A stretch of DNA of 64,000 bases. Source: Rhizobium sp. WYCCWR10014. Lineage in GTDB: Bacteria; Pseudomonadota; Alphaproteobacteria; Rhizobiales; Rhizobiaceae. Below the pieces are notes generated by a model. It saw only the letters and a program-made list of their open reading frames with translations, did not search any database and was not told the DNA's origin. Below, in pieces: positions 46,134 to 56,600 of this stretch (within the stretch, counting starts at the first letter, position 1; each line of letters begins with the position of its first letter). The translations under genes and the position numbers were made by a program. Where the stretch lies: NCBI RefSeq assembly GCF_001657485.1, contig NZ_LXFU01000037.1:682001-746000 (forward strand), given 5' to 3'.

Positions 46134-46448
46134 ATGGCACTCAACGATATCACCGTCTACCAGACGGAAGACGGCTTCGTGGTCGAACTCGGCGGCGAAG
46201 GCGAAGACAGCATTGCCGTGACACTGCGAAGCACGCCTGAATTGACGTCGGAAAACGCCGTCTTGCGGGCCAAGGCCCTGCTTGCCGCAGCAATCGAACC
46301 GGCCCATGGCGACGGCGCGCGCAACAAGGATCCCGCTTTGCTCGAAGAAGAGCTGGAGGAGGGTCTGGAAGATTCCTTCCCGGCGAGTGACCCGGTCTCG
46401 GTCACCTCATCTTCGATCCCGATGCGCGATCCGAATGCCGGTCGCTAA
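46134..46448 (+). CDS. Small acidic conserved hypothetical protein
   Basis: A 104-residue acidic protein with no membrane segment. The C-terminus has LEEGLEDSFPASDPVSVTSSS, a short motif seen at the ends of many small rhizobial proteins (LEEGLEDSFPASDPPS-type). The N-terminal half (ITVYQTEDGFVVELGGEGEDSIAV) may form a small beta sheet. GGAGAACGGCC precedes the ATG. Function unknown. Confidence 0.7.
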   Translation: MALNDITVYQTEDGFVVELGGEGEDSIAVTLRSTPELTSENAVLRAKALLAAAIEPAHGDGARNKDPALLEEELEEGLEDSFPASDPVSVTSSSIPMRDPNAGR

Positions 46449-46487
46449 TGTCTGTGAACCAAAAACATGAAGCGGTTTCGGGATGAC
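46448..46487 (+). repeat. Partial mosaic repeat, copy D
   Basis: ccaaaaacatgaagcggtttcggg right after the small acidic gene matches the core of the other mosaic repeats, without complete ends. Confidence 0.45.
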
Positions 46488-46501
46488 GGCGTGCGCGCTG
46501 A

Positions 46502-47119
46502 ATGTTATCTGCGTCTGATATGACCGATGGTGGAACGATATCAGGTGCGATTGGCACCGGCACGCTCACCGGCGAAAGCCTCAGGAAGTTTTTCGAGCGC
46601 GATGCGATCGCCGTCTCTCGCGACCTGCTCGGCTGCCATCTGAGCGTAGATGGCGTCGGCGGACGCATCACCGAGACCGAAGCCTATTTCCCCGATGACG
46701 AGGCTTCGCACAGCTTCCGCGGCCCGACCAAGCGCAACGGCGCCATGTACGGCAAGCCGGGCAACGTCTATATCTACCGCATCTACGGCATGTACTGGTG
46801 CCTGAATTTCGTCTGCCATCCGGGCTCGGCTGCACTCATCCGCGCCCTGGAGCCGGAAACGGGAATTCCTCAGATGATGGAGCGGCGCGGCACCGATATG
46901 CTGACGTCGCTCTGCAGCGGTCCCGGCAAGCTCTGCCAGGCGCTTGGCATCGATATTGCGATCAATGACAGGCTGCTCGATCGCCCGCCCTATGCGATCG
47001 CGCCGTCGGCACCCGTGCCGATCGTCTCGGGAAAACGCATCGGCATCACGAAAAATGCCGAAGCACCATGGCGCTTCGGCATTCAGGGGTCGCGTTATCT
47101 CAGCAAGCCGTTTCGCTAA
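46502..47119 (+). CDS. Alkyladenine DNA glycosylase (3-methyladenine glycosylase, AAG/MPG)
   Basis: A 205-residue base-excision enzyme that removes alkylated purines. Family blocks are RDLLGCHL, ITETEAYFPDDEASHSFRG (catalytic Glu and DNA intercalation region), NGAMYGKPGNVYIYRIYGMYWCLNFVC and SGPGKLCQALGI. Either ATG 46502 or ATG 46520 could start it. Length is normal for the bacterial type. Confidence 0.92.
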   Translation: MLSASDMTDGGTISGAIGTGTLTGESLRKFFERDAIAVSRDLLGCHLSVDGVGGRITETEAYFPDDEASHSFRGPTKRNGAMYGKPGNVYIYRIYGMYWCLNFVCHPGSAALIRALEPETGIPQMMERRGTDMLTSLCSGPGKLCQALGIDIAINDRLLDRPPYAIAPSAPVPIVSGKRIGITKNAEAPWRFGIQGSRYLSKPFR

Positions 47120-47166
47120 AGCAATTCCAGGAAAAGTGCGAAGCGGTTTTCCGTCCGGAATTGCGG
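47119..47166 (+). repeat. Mosaic repeat, copy E, with 8-bp inverted ends
   Basis: gcaattcc (47121-47128) and ggaattgc (47157-47164) flank agtgcgaagcggttttcc, the common core. It begins at the stop codon of the glycosylase gene and lies between convergent genes. Confidence 0.7.
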
Positions 47167-47210
47167 CAACGCCTACCGCATAGTGTTACAGCGTCCTTTT
47201 GCTGTAAAGT

Positions 47211-48752
47211 TCATTCCATCACCGCGCTGTGGTCGACGGCGGGTGCTGCCTTCGGCTTGCGCAGCAGCAGCACCAGCGGAATGACCGCAAGCGACATCAG
47301 CATCAGCAGCTTGAAATCGTCCATATAGGCGATGATCGTCGCTTGCAGCGTGATGATCTCGTTGAGCGAGGCGCGGCCGGCCGCCGTCACCGGGCTGAGC
47401 CCCTGCGCAGCCACCGCATTGAAGGCGTGGTTGAACGGCGTCACATAGGCCGCGATCGATTCATGATTGCTCTGCGTGTTCTCGACGATCAGCGCCGAGA
47501 CGATCGAGATGCCGACCGCCGAGCCGATGTTTCGCGACAGGTTGTAGAGACCGGTGCCGTCGCCGCGCATATGGGCGGGCAGCGTGGAAAAAGCGATTGT
47601 CGTCAGCGGCACGAACAGAAAGCCGAGGCCGGCGCCCTGAATGAAGCCGACCGAGATGATCGTCCATTGCGAGACGTCGGGTGTCCAGCCGGTCATGTCG
47701 TACATCGCCCATGCGGTGAGCCCCAAGCCGAGCGCCAGCAACGCGCGCGTATCGACCTTGCCGACCAGCCGACCGACGATGAACATGCAGAGCATGGTGC
47801 CGAGCCCGCGCGGCCCCATGACGACGCCGGCGGTGATGACGGGATAGCCCATCAGCGTCTGCAGATAGGGCGTCATCAGCGCCAGTGAGGCGAGATAGGT
47901 AATGCCGACCACGAAGATGAAGATCATGCTGATCGAGAAGTTCTGGTCGAGGAACAGCTTCGGGTTCACGAAGGATTTCTCCGCCGTCAGCGTATGCACG
48001 ATCAGCAGATAGAAGGCTGAGGCGCAGATCAACGCCTCGAGCATGATCTCACCGGAAGAGAACCAGTCGAGCTGTTCGCCGCGGTCGAGGAAGAGCTGAA
48101 GCGCGGCGATGCCGAGGCTCATCATCCCGAAGCCGAACCAGTCAAGTTTGGCGAGCAGATCCCTCTTGGTCTCGGTGACGAAGACGACAATGCCCATGAA
48201 GGCCAGCGCGCCGATCGGCACGTTGATATAAAACACCCAGCGCCAGCTGATATTGTCGGTCAGCCAGCCGCCGATGACAGGCCCAAGCACCGGCCCGACC
48301 ATGACCGAGACGCCGAAAAGGGCCATGGCCGAGCCGCGCTCCTCGACCGTATAGATGTCGAGGAGGATGCCCTGGGAAAGCGGCACCAGCGATGCCCCGA
48401 ACAGGCCTTGCAGCAGGCGGAATGCGACGATCTGGTTCAGCGATTGCGCCAGGCCGCAGAGAACGGAGGCCGCTACGAAGCCGGCGATGGCGACGAGCAG
48501 CACGCGTTTGCGACCGAACTTGGCGGCAAGGAAGCCCGACGGCGGCGTCATAATTGCCGCCGCGACGATATAGGAAGTCAGCACCCAGTTGATCTGGTCG
48601 GCAGACGCCGACACGCTGCCCTGGATATAGGGCAGCGCCACGTTGGCGATCGTCGTGTCCAGCGCCTGCATGATGACGGCGAGAATGACGCAGGCCGTGA
48701 TCGCACCGCGATTGGCAATCGGCGTCGCCGGAGAAGCGAGAGCGTTACTCAT
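47211..48752 (-). CDS. emrB: EmrB/QacA-family (DHA2) drug:proton antiporter
   Basis: A 513-residue, 14-helix major-facilitator pump. Landmarks are LDTTIANVALPYIQG (motif D1), FLAAKFGRKRVLL (motif A) and LGPVIGGWLTDNISWRWVFYINVPIG (motif C and DHA2 signature). It works with EmrA to expel lipophilic compounds. ATG 48752 overlaps the emrA gene by 8 bp. Last gene of the marR-emrA-emrB operon. Confidence 0.93.
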   Translation of the reverse strand: MSNALASPATPIANRGAITACVILAVIMQALDTTIANVALPYIQGSVSASADQINWVLTSYIVAAAIMTPPSGFLAAKFGRKRVLLVAIAGFVAASVLCGLAQSLNQIVAFRLLQGLFGASLVPLSQGILLDIYTVEERGSAMALFGVSVMVGPVLGPVIGGWLTDNISWRWVFYINVPIGALAFMGIVVFVTETKRDLLAKLDWFGFGMMSLGIAALQLFLDRGEQLDWFSSGEIMLEALICASAFYLLIVHTLTAEKSFVNPKLFLDQNFSISMIFIFVVGITYLASLALMTPYLQTLMGYPVITAGVVMGPRGLGTMLCMFIVGRLVGKVDTRALLALGLGLTAWAMYDMTGWTPDVSQWTIISVGFIQGAGLGFLFVPLTTIAFSTLPAHMRGDGTGLYNLSRNIGSAVGISIVSALIVENTQSNHESIAAYVTPFNHAFNAVAAQGLSPVTAAGRASLNEIITLQATIIAYMDDFKLLMLMSLAVIPLVLLLRKPKAAPAVDHSAVME

Positions 48753-49974
48753 GATCCTTGCCCTGAGGCCGGCCCAGAAGCTTGTTGACGAAATCAGGCA
48801 GGCCGCGGGCATGACCGGTCTCGACATCGACCACCGTGCTCATGCCGACGCGCAACGGCGGCTTGCCGTCGGTGTCCTCGATGCTGACGCGCATCGGAAT
48901 GCGCTGGACGACCTTCACCCAGTTGCCCGTGGTGTTCTGCGCCGGCAGCAGCGAGAAGCTGGAGCCGGAGGCCGGGCTGATGCTCTCGACCTTGCCCTTC
49001 CATGTCACGCCGGGATAGGTGTCGACATAGATCTCGGCCGTCTGGCCGGGCTTGACATAGGTAAGCTCGGTTTCCTTCGGGCTGGCGGCAATCCACAGAC
49101 GGTTGGTGGCAACAAGCGAGAAGGCCTGCTGCGAAGCCTGCAGGTAGGAGCCCACCTGCAGCGCGTTGACATTGGTGACGATGCCGTCGAACGGCGCCTT
49201 GACGACACTGTGGTCGAGTTCGCGCTGGGCACTGTCGACATTCGACTTGGCCTGCAGGTAGAGCGGGTTTTCCTCGGCCGGCTGGTCGGCATTGCCGCCG
49301 AGCTGGGCGAGTGTCGTTGCGGCTTCCGCCTTGGCGACTGCAACCTTCTGCTGCGCGGCTTCCAGATTGTGCTTGGCTTCGTCATAGGCCGACTGCGTCG
49401 CGCTGCCGTTGTTGACGAGGTTCTGCTGCCGGTCAAACTGATTCTGATAATAGGGCAGGTCGGCTTGCGCCTGCGTGATCTCGGCAAGCGACTGCTGATA
49501 GCTGGCCTTGAGATTCATGATCTGGTTGCGCTGCGCGCCGAGCTGCGCCTTGGCGCCATCGAGCGCAATCTTGAAAGAATCCGACCGCAGGCTGAAGAGC
49601 ACCTGTCCCGCCTTGACCGCCTCGTTCTCATGCACATTGATCTGGTCGACGATACCCGAGACATCGGTGGTAAGCCCGACCATGTCGGCCTGGATATAGG
49701 CGTTGTCCGTCGACATCACCTGGCCGCCATTGACGTAATAATAACCGCCAACGACGAGCGCCACCGGCAGCAAGGCAAACAGGATCGGCCGCGTGAGACT
49801 GCGCCGGCGGCGGACCTTGTTGCCGCCAGGCGCAGCCACGGCGGCAGCCGGCGCTGAATTGGATGAAGGCGCTTCGGCTACCGTTTCCTGCTGTTTCGCT
49901 TCGTTGTCTTCGACAGGAGTTTTGGTCTTGGCATTGGCGTCGGCAACGACGCGGAGGGGGGATTGATCAGCCAT
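48745..49974 (-). CDS. emrA: EmrA-family periplasmic adaptor (HlyD type)
   Basis: A 409-residue adaptor with an N-terminal cytoplasmic tail, one membrane helix (PILFALLPVALVVGGYYYV, about 62-80), the biotinyl-lipoyl halves (STDNAYIQADMVGLTTDVSGIV and DHSVVKAPFDGIVTNVNALQVG) and a coiled-coil hairpin. It links EmrB to an outer-membrane channel not encoded here. ATG 49974 begins MADQSPLRV and overlaps the marR stop by 8 bp; the frame could also start at 49995. Confidence 0.92.
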   Translation of the reverse strand: MADQSPLRVVADANAKTKTPVEDNEAKQQETVAEAPSSNSAPAAAVAAPGGNKVRRRRSLTRPILFALLPVALVVGGYYYVNGGQVMSTDNAYIQADMVGLTTDVSGIVDQINVHENEAVKAGQVLFSLRSDSFKIALDGAKAQLGAQRNQIMNLKASYQQSLAEITQAQADLPYYQNQFDRQQNLVNNGSATQSAYDEAKHNLEAAQQKVAVAKAEAATTLAQLGGNADQPAEENPLYLQAKSNVDSAQRELDHSVVKAPFDGIVTNVNALQVGSYLQASQQAFSLVATNRLWIAASPKETELTYVKPGQTAEIYVDTYPGVTWKGKVESISPASGSSFSLLPAQNTTGNWVKVVQRIPMRVSIEDTDGKPPLRVGMSTVVDVETGHARGLPDFVNKLLGRPQGKDHE

Positions 49975-50431
49975 CGTTCGTCTCATTCTCGTCAACCGGG
50001 CTCCGGCATGCCTGAACCAGGTTCGTCTTCATTACGGATAGGATGTGGAAAAGCTGCTCGCGCTGCTCGGCTGAGATGCCTTGCAGCGCTTCCGCGCGGG
50101 TGGTGTCGCCGAGCTCGCGCATTTCGGCAAGCAGCGGGTGCGCCTCGTCGCGCATATAAAGCAACCAGATACGCCGGTCGGTCGGGTGCTGGCGGCGCTC
50201 GATCAGCCCGCGTTCGGCGAGCTTGTCGAGAATGCGCACCAGCGTGATCGGCTCGACTTCGAGGATTTCGGCAAGGCCGCCCTGATGGATGCCTTCATTA
50301 TTCGAGAGATAGGCAAGCGTCTGCCATTGCGACCGGGTCAGCCCAAGGCACTTCGCCCGCTGCTCGAACCGCTTGCGCAGCAGCCGTGCGACGTCATGGA
50401 GAAGGAAACCGAGGGTCGGAGTGGCGTTCAT
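49967..50431 (-). CDS. MarR-family repressor of the emrAB operon
   Basis: A 154-residue winged-helix regulator with the family core LTRSQWQTLAYLSNNEGIHQGGLAEILEVEPITLVRILDKLAERGLIER and wing RRQHPTDRRIWLLYM. It is the first gene of the operon with emrA and emrB, coupled by an 8-bp overlap. Perfect palindromes sit 20 bp before its start, so it likely represses the whole operon and is released by a drug or phenolic ligand. Confidence 0.93.
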   Translation of the reverse strand: MNATPTLGFLLHDVARLLRKRFEQRAKCLGLTRSQWQTLAYLSNNEGIHQGGLAEILEVEPITLVRILDKLAERGLIERRQHPTDRRIWLLYMRDEAHPLLAEMRELGDTTRAEALQGISAEQREQLFHILSVMKTNLVQACRSPVDENETNDG

Positions 50432-50450
50432 GAAAACCTGTGACCGTTAT

Positions 50451-50481
50451 TTATAAGCATCCTTATAATATCGGTAGATAT
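50451..50481 (-). promoter_or_regulatory. MarR operator: two adjacent palindromes
   Basis: TTATAAG-N4-CTTATAA (50451-50468) and ATATC-N4-GATAT (50468-50481), both perfect, overlap by one base directly upstream of the marR start at 50431. Position and symmetry fit an autoregulated MarR operon. Confidence 0.75.
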
Positions 50482-50681
50482 ATTGAGCATGCGCGCTGCA
50501 CAAGGGCATGGACGGCAGATTCGGCAATGGCGGCTAAAATGCCGCAGACCGGACCGGGTCAAGCGTATCCTGCAGTTTCTCGTTTCGCCGTTTACAAAGC
50601 GCCGGACGGTAGCCGCAGCCCAGCTCCGCCCTAATTCTGCGGCAGGAACAGCCTCCGCCGGAGGCGCGCGTGGGGAGCTCG

Positions 50682-52226
50682 ATGGCGTTCTTCGAAAGCA
50701 TGCTGACGCTGCTGCTGGTGGCGATCGTCTTTCTGCAATTCTCCAGGAAGTTCCGGATCCCCTATCCGACAATGCTGGCGATCGCGGGCATCATCGTCGC
50801 GGCCGTGCCCTGGGCGCCCGAGGTCGCGATCGATCCCGAGCTTGCGCTGGCACTGCTGATTGCGCCCGTACTTTTCGACGCCGCCTATGATTTGCCGCCG
50901 AGGACATTGAGACGCAACTGGCTGCCGCTGTTCTCGCTCGCCGCTATCGCCGTGATCTTGACGGCCGCAGCCGTCGCCACCGTCAGCGTGACGATAGCCG
51001 GCCTACCGCTTGCCGCAGCCGTCGCACTCGGCGCCATCGTCGCGCCGCCGGATGCCGCGGCTGCCACCGCCATGCTCGACCGCTTCACCCTGCCGCGCCA
51101 GACCTATGTGATCCTGAAGGGTGAAAGCCTCCTGAACGACGCCGTCGCGCTGCTGATCTTCAGCGCCGCGGTGGCAGCCGCTGCAAGCCCCACCTTCTTC
51201 GCCGGCGCCCTGGCCGAGCTGGCGCTCGCCGTACCTGGTGGCCTTATCCTCGGTTATCTTCTGGGCCGTCTCTACATGGTCGTCGGCCTGAGGCTCGCCG
51301 GCACGCTCGGCGGCACGCTGCTTGAATTCGTCGCCACTTTCGGTACGTGGATCATCGCCGAGCGGCTGCACCTTTCGGCAATTCTGGCGATCGTCGTCTA
51401 TGCGATGGTGATCGCCCGCTACATGCCCGAGCGGCAAACGGCCCGTCACCGCATTCATTCCTATTCGGTCTGGGAAGCCGCGGTCTTTCTGCTCAACGTG
51501 CTCGCTTTCCTGCTGATGGGCCTGCAGGCCCGCCAGATCGTCCTCGACCTCGATCCCGGCCGCCTGAATTTCGCGATCACCTTCGCCGCCATGGTCTTCG
51601 TCACCGTCATCGTCGTCCGCCTGGCCTGGGTGCTCTTCTATAACCGGGTCATCAACTTTCTCGCCGCGCGCGGACGCACGAAACAAGCCGTTCCGACTTT
51701 CGCGACCAGCCTGCTTGCCGGCTGGTGCGGCATGCGCGGCCTCGTTACGCTGGCGACCGCGCTTGCTTTGCCGATCGATTTTCCCGATCGCGACATCATC
51801 CTGCTTAGCGCGCTCGCCGTCGTCCTTGGCACGCTCATCGTCCAGGGCCTGACGCTCGGGCCGTTGATCCGTTTCCTGAAATTCGACCCGGACACTTCCC
51901 TGGACCGCGACCTCGCCAGAGCCCGCGTCACGTTGATCGATGCGGCCCTTGCCGAACTCGCCGGCGGCGAGGACAAATCCACCCGCATCCTGCGCGACGT
52001 CTACACCTCCGAGCGCGAAATCGCAGCTGACGGGAAACACCCGCGCGAGGTCAGCAGGCTCGACAAGCAGCGCCGCAACGTCATCGTCGCGAAACGCCGC
52101 AGATTGGCAGCGATGCGCCGCGCCGACGAGATCGACGATGATGTCTTTCACATGCTGGAACAGGAGCTCGACTGGGCCGAACTCGCCGCCCTGCCACCCG
52201 GCAGAGACGAGATCGTCGAGAGCTGA
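50682..52226 (+). CDS. Cation/proton antiporter, CPA1 (NhaP-like)
   Basis: A 514-residue inner-membrane antiporter with about 12 helices. The transport core includes LLIAPVLFDAAYDL, AIVAPPDAAAATAML and GESLLNDAVALLIF (the conserved ND motif), plus GWCGMRGLVTLATALALP. The C-terminal 100 residues (from about 415) are cytoplasmic, charged and helical. It expels Na+ or K+ in exchange for protons. ATG 50682 follows GGGGAG; an in-frame GTG lies four codons upstream. Divergent from marR. Confidence 0.88.
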   Translation: MAFFESMLTLLLVAIVFLQFSRKFRIPYPTMLAIAGIIVAAVPWAPEVAIDPELALALLIAPVLFDAAYDLPPRTLRRNWLPLFSLAAIAVILTAAAVATVSVTIAGLPLAAAVALGAIVAPPDAAAATAMLDRFTLPRQTYVILKGESLLNDAVALLIFSAAVAAAASPTFFAGALAELALAVPGGLILGYLLGRLYMVVGLRLAGTLGGTLLEFVATFGTWIIAERLHLSAILAIVVYAMVIARYMPERQTARHRIHSYSVWEAAVFLLNVLAFLLMGLQARQIVLDLDPGRLNFAITFAAMVFVTVIVVRLAWVLFYNRVINFLAARGRTKQAVPTFATSLLAGWCGMRGLVTLATALALPIDFPDRDIILLSALAVVLGTLIVQGLTLGPLIRFLKFDPDTSLDRDLARARVTLIDAALAELAGGEDKSTRILRDVYTSEREIAADGKHPREVSRLDKQRRNVIVAKRRRLAAMRRADEIDDDVFHMLEQELDWAELAALPPGRDEIVES

Positions 52227-52276
52227 TTGCCCTCTGTGACGTTTTGATGGATTCCGGAATCGTTACCAATTGGCAT

Positions 52277-52306
52277 TTGCAATTTTTCGCCGCTGCCGTT
52301 TATAGT
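52277..52306 (+). promoter_or_regulatory. Putative promoter of the second RND operon
   Basis: TTGCAA and TATAGT with an 18-bp spacer, 184 bp before the adaptor start. No other strong signal was seen in the 263-bp gap. Confidence 0.4.
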
Positions 52307-52489
52307 CCAATTCCATAGGGTTACGATTTTTCTGATCGGCATTGCCTGCCGGCCCTCCTTTCCAAGGGATGGGATGCCGGAGAAATTACGGGGCCAGAGG
52401 CCTTCGTTCAAAGCAGCAAGACATGAATAGCAGCACTTCATCTTAGGTTTGGCGGCAGGGAAATCGACCGTCGAGATTGGGGGACCGGT

Positions 52490-53665
52490 ATGACTTACGC
52501 GCTTCGACAGATGGTGGTGCTTGGCTGTATCGCCGCATTCATGCCCCTCCCCGCGCTAGCCCAGAGCGCCCCGCCGGCGCCACCCGTCACGGTCGCCAAG
52601 CCGGTCGTTCGCGATGTCGTCGACAGCGACGAATTTATCGGCCGGTTCGAGCCAGTCGATGAAGTCTCCGTTCGCTCGCGCGTCGGTGGTTACCTGCAGG
52701 AAATCCATTTCCAGGACGGCGCATTGGTCAAGCAGGGCGACTTGCTCTTCGTCATCGACCAACGGCCATTCGTTACCGCGCTCAATCAGGCAAAGGCGAC
52801 ACTCGAATCGGCGCAATCCGCCCTGGTCTTTGCCGATGCGCAATACAAGCGCACGCAATCGCTTGCTTCGAGCGGTAGCCAGTCGGCGCAGACGCTGGAT
52901 GATCGCCGCCGCGAATTTGATTCGGCCGAGGCCAATGTCCGCGGCGCACAGGCCGCAGCCGACCGCGCCTCTCTCGACATGGAATATACCGAGATCAAAG
53001 CGCCGCTCAGCGGCCGCATCGACCGTCGACTGATCTCGGCCGGCAACCTCGTGCAGACCGACCAGACTGTACTGACGACGATCGTTTCGCTCGATCCGAT
53101 CGATTTCTATTTCGACGTCGATGAACGCCGATTGCTGAATTTTGCCGACACGGCGCGCAAACTGGGCAAGGATCTCCAGCAGGGCGGTGGCGGACTGGAT
53201 GTCTCCGTCACGATCTCGGATCCCACTGCCAAACCATTCAAGGGAAAGCTCGATTTCGCTGAGAACAGGGTCGACAATGAGAGTGGCACCATTCGTCTGC
53301 GTGCCCGCTTCCCTAACCCCGATCTCGTCCTTCAGCCCGGGCTCTTCGGTCGCATACAGGTGGAAGCCTCCAACACCTACCAGGCCATTCTCGTCCCCGA
53401 CGAGGCAATCGGCTCGGACCAGAATGAGCGCGTCGTCTATGTCGTCGCCGAGGACGGCACGGTGTCGACAAAGCCCGTGAGACCCGGGCCGCGTCTCTAC
53501 GGCTACCGCGTCATACGCGAGGGCCTCGACGGCACCGAGACGATCATCGTCAACGGCCTGATGCGCGCCCGGCCGGGTGCAAAGATCACGCCTCAGATGA
53601 CCGAACTGCCCAAGGAGCGGCAGGACGCTCCGCCGGAAACCGCCGGTGCGGAGAACGGACAATGA
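52490..53665 (+). CDS. RND efflux periplasmic adaptor (second system)
   Basis: A 391-residue membrane-fusion protein. It has a signal peptide (MVVLGCIAAFMPLPALA, cleavage near residue 24), lipoyl halves (VRSRVGGYLQEIHFQDGALVKQGDLL and KAPLSGRIDRRLISAGNLV) around a coiled-coil hairpin, and a barrel ending in PDEAIGSDQNERVVYVV. A 4-bp overlap (ATGA) couples it to the pump. No regulator gene adjoins the pair; the upstream antiporter gene is on the same strand but 263 bp away. Confidence 0.92.
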   Translation: MTYALRQMVVLGCIAAFMPLPALAQSAPPAPPVTVAKPVVRDVVDSDEFIGRFEPVDEVSVRSRVGGYLQEIHFQDGALVKQGDLLFVIDQRPFVTALNQAKATLESAQSALVFADAQYKRTQSLASSGSQSAQTLDDRRREFDSAEANVRGAQAAADRASLDMEYTEIKAPLSGRIDRRLISAGNLVQTDQTVLTTIVSLDPIDFYFDVDERRLLNFADTARKLGKDLQQGGGGLDVSVTISDPTAKPFKGKLDFAENRVDNESGTIRLRARFPNPDLVLQPGLFGRIQVEASNTYQAILVPDEAIGSDQNERVVYVVAEDGTVSTKPVRPGPRLYGYRVIREGLDGTETIIVNGLMRARPGAKITPQMTELPKERQDAPPETAGAENGQ

Positions 53666-56600
53666 GATTTGCTCATTTTTTCGTAGACCGGCCGATCTTT
53701 GCGGCCGTCATCTCGATCCTTTTTCTCGTCGTCGGCAGCATTGCCTATACGCAGCTGCCGGTATCGCAGTATCCCGAGATAGCGCCGCCGACCATCGTCG
53801 TGCGCACCTCTTATCCGGGTGCCGACCCGCAGACGATCGCCGATACCGTTTCGACGCCGCTTGAACAACAGATCAACGGCGTCGAAGACATGCTTTACAT
53901 GTCATCCTACTCCAGCGCTGACGGCGCCATGTCGCTGACGATCACCTTCAAGCTCGGCACCGATCTCGACAAGGTCCAGGTGCTTGTCCAGAACCGCGTT
54001 TCCATCGCCCTTCCCCGCCTTCCCGAGGAAGTCCAGCGGCTTGGCGTCACCACCGACAAGAGCTCGCCTGATCTCATGATGGTGGTGCACCTGCTGTCGC
54101 CGTCGCACCGCTACGACCAGCTTTACGTCTCGAACTACGCTCGCAACCGCATCCGCGACGTTCTCGTGCGCCTTGACGGCGTCGGCGACGTGCAGATCTT
54201 TGGCGAGCGCCAGTATTCGATGCGAATCTGGCTGGATCCAGAAAAGCTCTCCGCCTACGGGATGACCTCCGATGACGTCGTCTCCGCGTTGAGAGACCAG
54301 AACGTCCAGGTATCAGGCGGCAAGATTGGGGCACCACCCGTCACCGGCAAGAATGCATTCGAATATACGGTGCGAACCGATGGCCGTTTCTCCGACGTGC
54401 GCGAGTTCCGATATGTCATTGTGAAATCGACGACATCGGGCCGCCTCGTGCAGTTGCAGGATGTCGCCCGGATTGAACTCGGCGCACAGGATTACGTCAC
54501 CAACAGTTATCTCAACAACGATCCCGCGGTTGCTCTTGGCATCTTCGCCCGGCCGGGAACCAACGCCCTGGACACCGCCCATCAAGTCCAGACGCTCATG
54601 AAGGACATATCCCAGAGTTTCCCGCCGGGCCTGGAATATCGTATCGTCTACGACACGACCGAATTCATCTCGGACTCGATCACCGAGGTCTATCGAACCA
54701 TCGCCGAAGCGGCCATCCTCGTGGCGATTGTCGTTCTCGTCTTCCTGCAATCCTGGCGAACCGCGATCATTCCCATCATTGCCATCCCGGTATCGCTGAT
54801 CGGCACCTTCGCCGTCCTGCTGGCCTTCGGCTTCTCGCTCAACATGCTCACTTTGTTCGGCCTAGTGCTGGCAATCGGTATCGTCGTCGACGACGCGATC
54901 GTGGTGGTGGAAAACGTCGAGCGCAATCTGGCGCGCGGGATGACGCCGAAGCAGGCGTCCCATGTCACGATGGACGAAGTCGGAACCGCCGTCGTCGCCA
55001 TCTCGCTGGTGCTGATCGCCGTGTTCGTGCCGACAGCCTTCATTCCAGGCATCTCAGGACAGTTCTACAGGCAGTTCGCGGTCACGATCTCCGTCACCAC
55101 TGCAATTTCCGCATTGAATTCGCTCACACTGTCGCCCGCCCTCGCAGGCATATTGCTGAAAACCCATGACCATGAAACCAAGCGTACGAATGTCGCAGCC
55201 CGTCTAGGAAGAGGGCTGGCAGACGGCTTCAATCATGGATTCGATCGGCTGAGTTCCGGCTATTCATGGACCGTTCGGCATCTGGTCAGCAGCTGGATTG
55301 GGTTGACAGCCGCGATGGTCACCTTCGTCTGCCTGCTCGGAGCGACCTGGTACATGGGCACGAAAGTTCCCGCGGGCTTTATCCCGACCATGGACCAGGG
55401 CTACGCCATCATCGTCATTCAGCTGCCTGATGGAGCGTCGCTCGCGCGTACCGATGCCGTCGTCAAACAGGTGGGCGATATCGCCCGCACCGTGCCCGGC
55501 GTCGGCAATGCCGTGCAATTTGCCGGCTTCAGCGGGGCGACGTTCACCAATGCCTCGAATGCCGGCGTCGTCTTCGTCCCGTTCAAATCCTTTGCCGAAC
55601 GTGAAGAAGGCGGAGAGAACGCCAACAAGATCATCGGCGAGCTTTACGGAAAGCTGCAAAGCATCCAGGAAGCCTTCATCATTGCCATTCCACCGCCATC
55701 CGTGCGTGGCGTCGGCAATTCCGGCGGCTTCAAGATGCAGATATCCGATCTCGAAAACGCCGATATGACCCGCGTGCTCGGCCTCGCCCGGCAGATGATG
55801 GGTGCAGCGGCAACGACCGAGGGGCTGACCGGTGTCTTTACGACATTCTCCGATGCCAGCCCGCAATACTTCCTGGCGATCGACCGCGACAAGGCACGCT
55901 TCCTGAATGTGCCGATCCCCAATATCTTCAACGCCCTTTCGATCAATCTCGGCGTCGCCTACGTCAACGATTTCAATGCGTTCGGTCGCGTCTACCAGGT
56001 TCGCGCCCAGGCCGACCGGCAATACCGCATGGACCGGGAAGACATCCTTGCCCTGAAGGTCCGCTCGGCCACCGGCGCGCTGGTTCCGCTCGGAACCTTG
56101 ATGGACATCCAGGATGCCAGCGGCCCTGCCCTTGTCCAGCGCTACAACATGTATGTCTCGGTGCCGCTTCAGGGCAATCCGACTCCAGGCACGTCGACGG
56201 GCGATGCCATCGCCAAGATGGAAGCGCTGGCGGCGAAGATCCTGCCGCAGGGGACGACCTTCGAATGGACGGAACTTGCCTATCAGGAGACCCACACAGG
56301 CAACACCGCCATCTACATCTTCGCCCTGTCCGTCGTCTTCGTCTTCCTGGCGCTGGCGGCACAATATGAAAGCTGGGTTCTGCCGCTCGCGATCATTCTC
56401 ATCGTCCCGCTTGCGGTGCTTGCGGCGCTGATCGGGGTCTCGCTGAGGGGAATGGACAACAATGTCCTGACTCAGATCGGTCTGATCGTCCTGATCGGCC
56501 TGGCGGCCAAGAACGCCATTCTGATCGTCGAGTTCGCCAGGCAGGCAGAAGACGAAGGAAAGTCGCCGGTGGAGGCGGCCATCGAGGCCAGCCATCTTCG

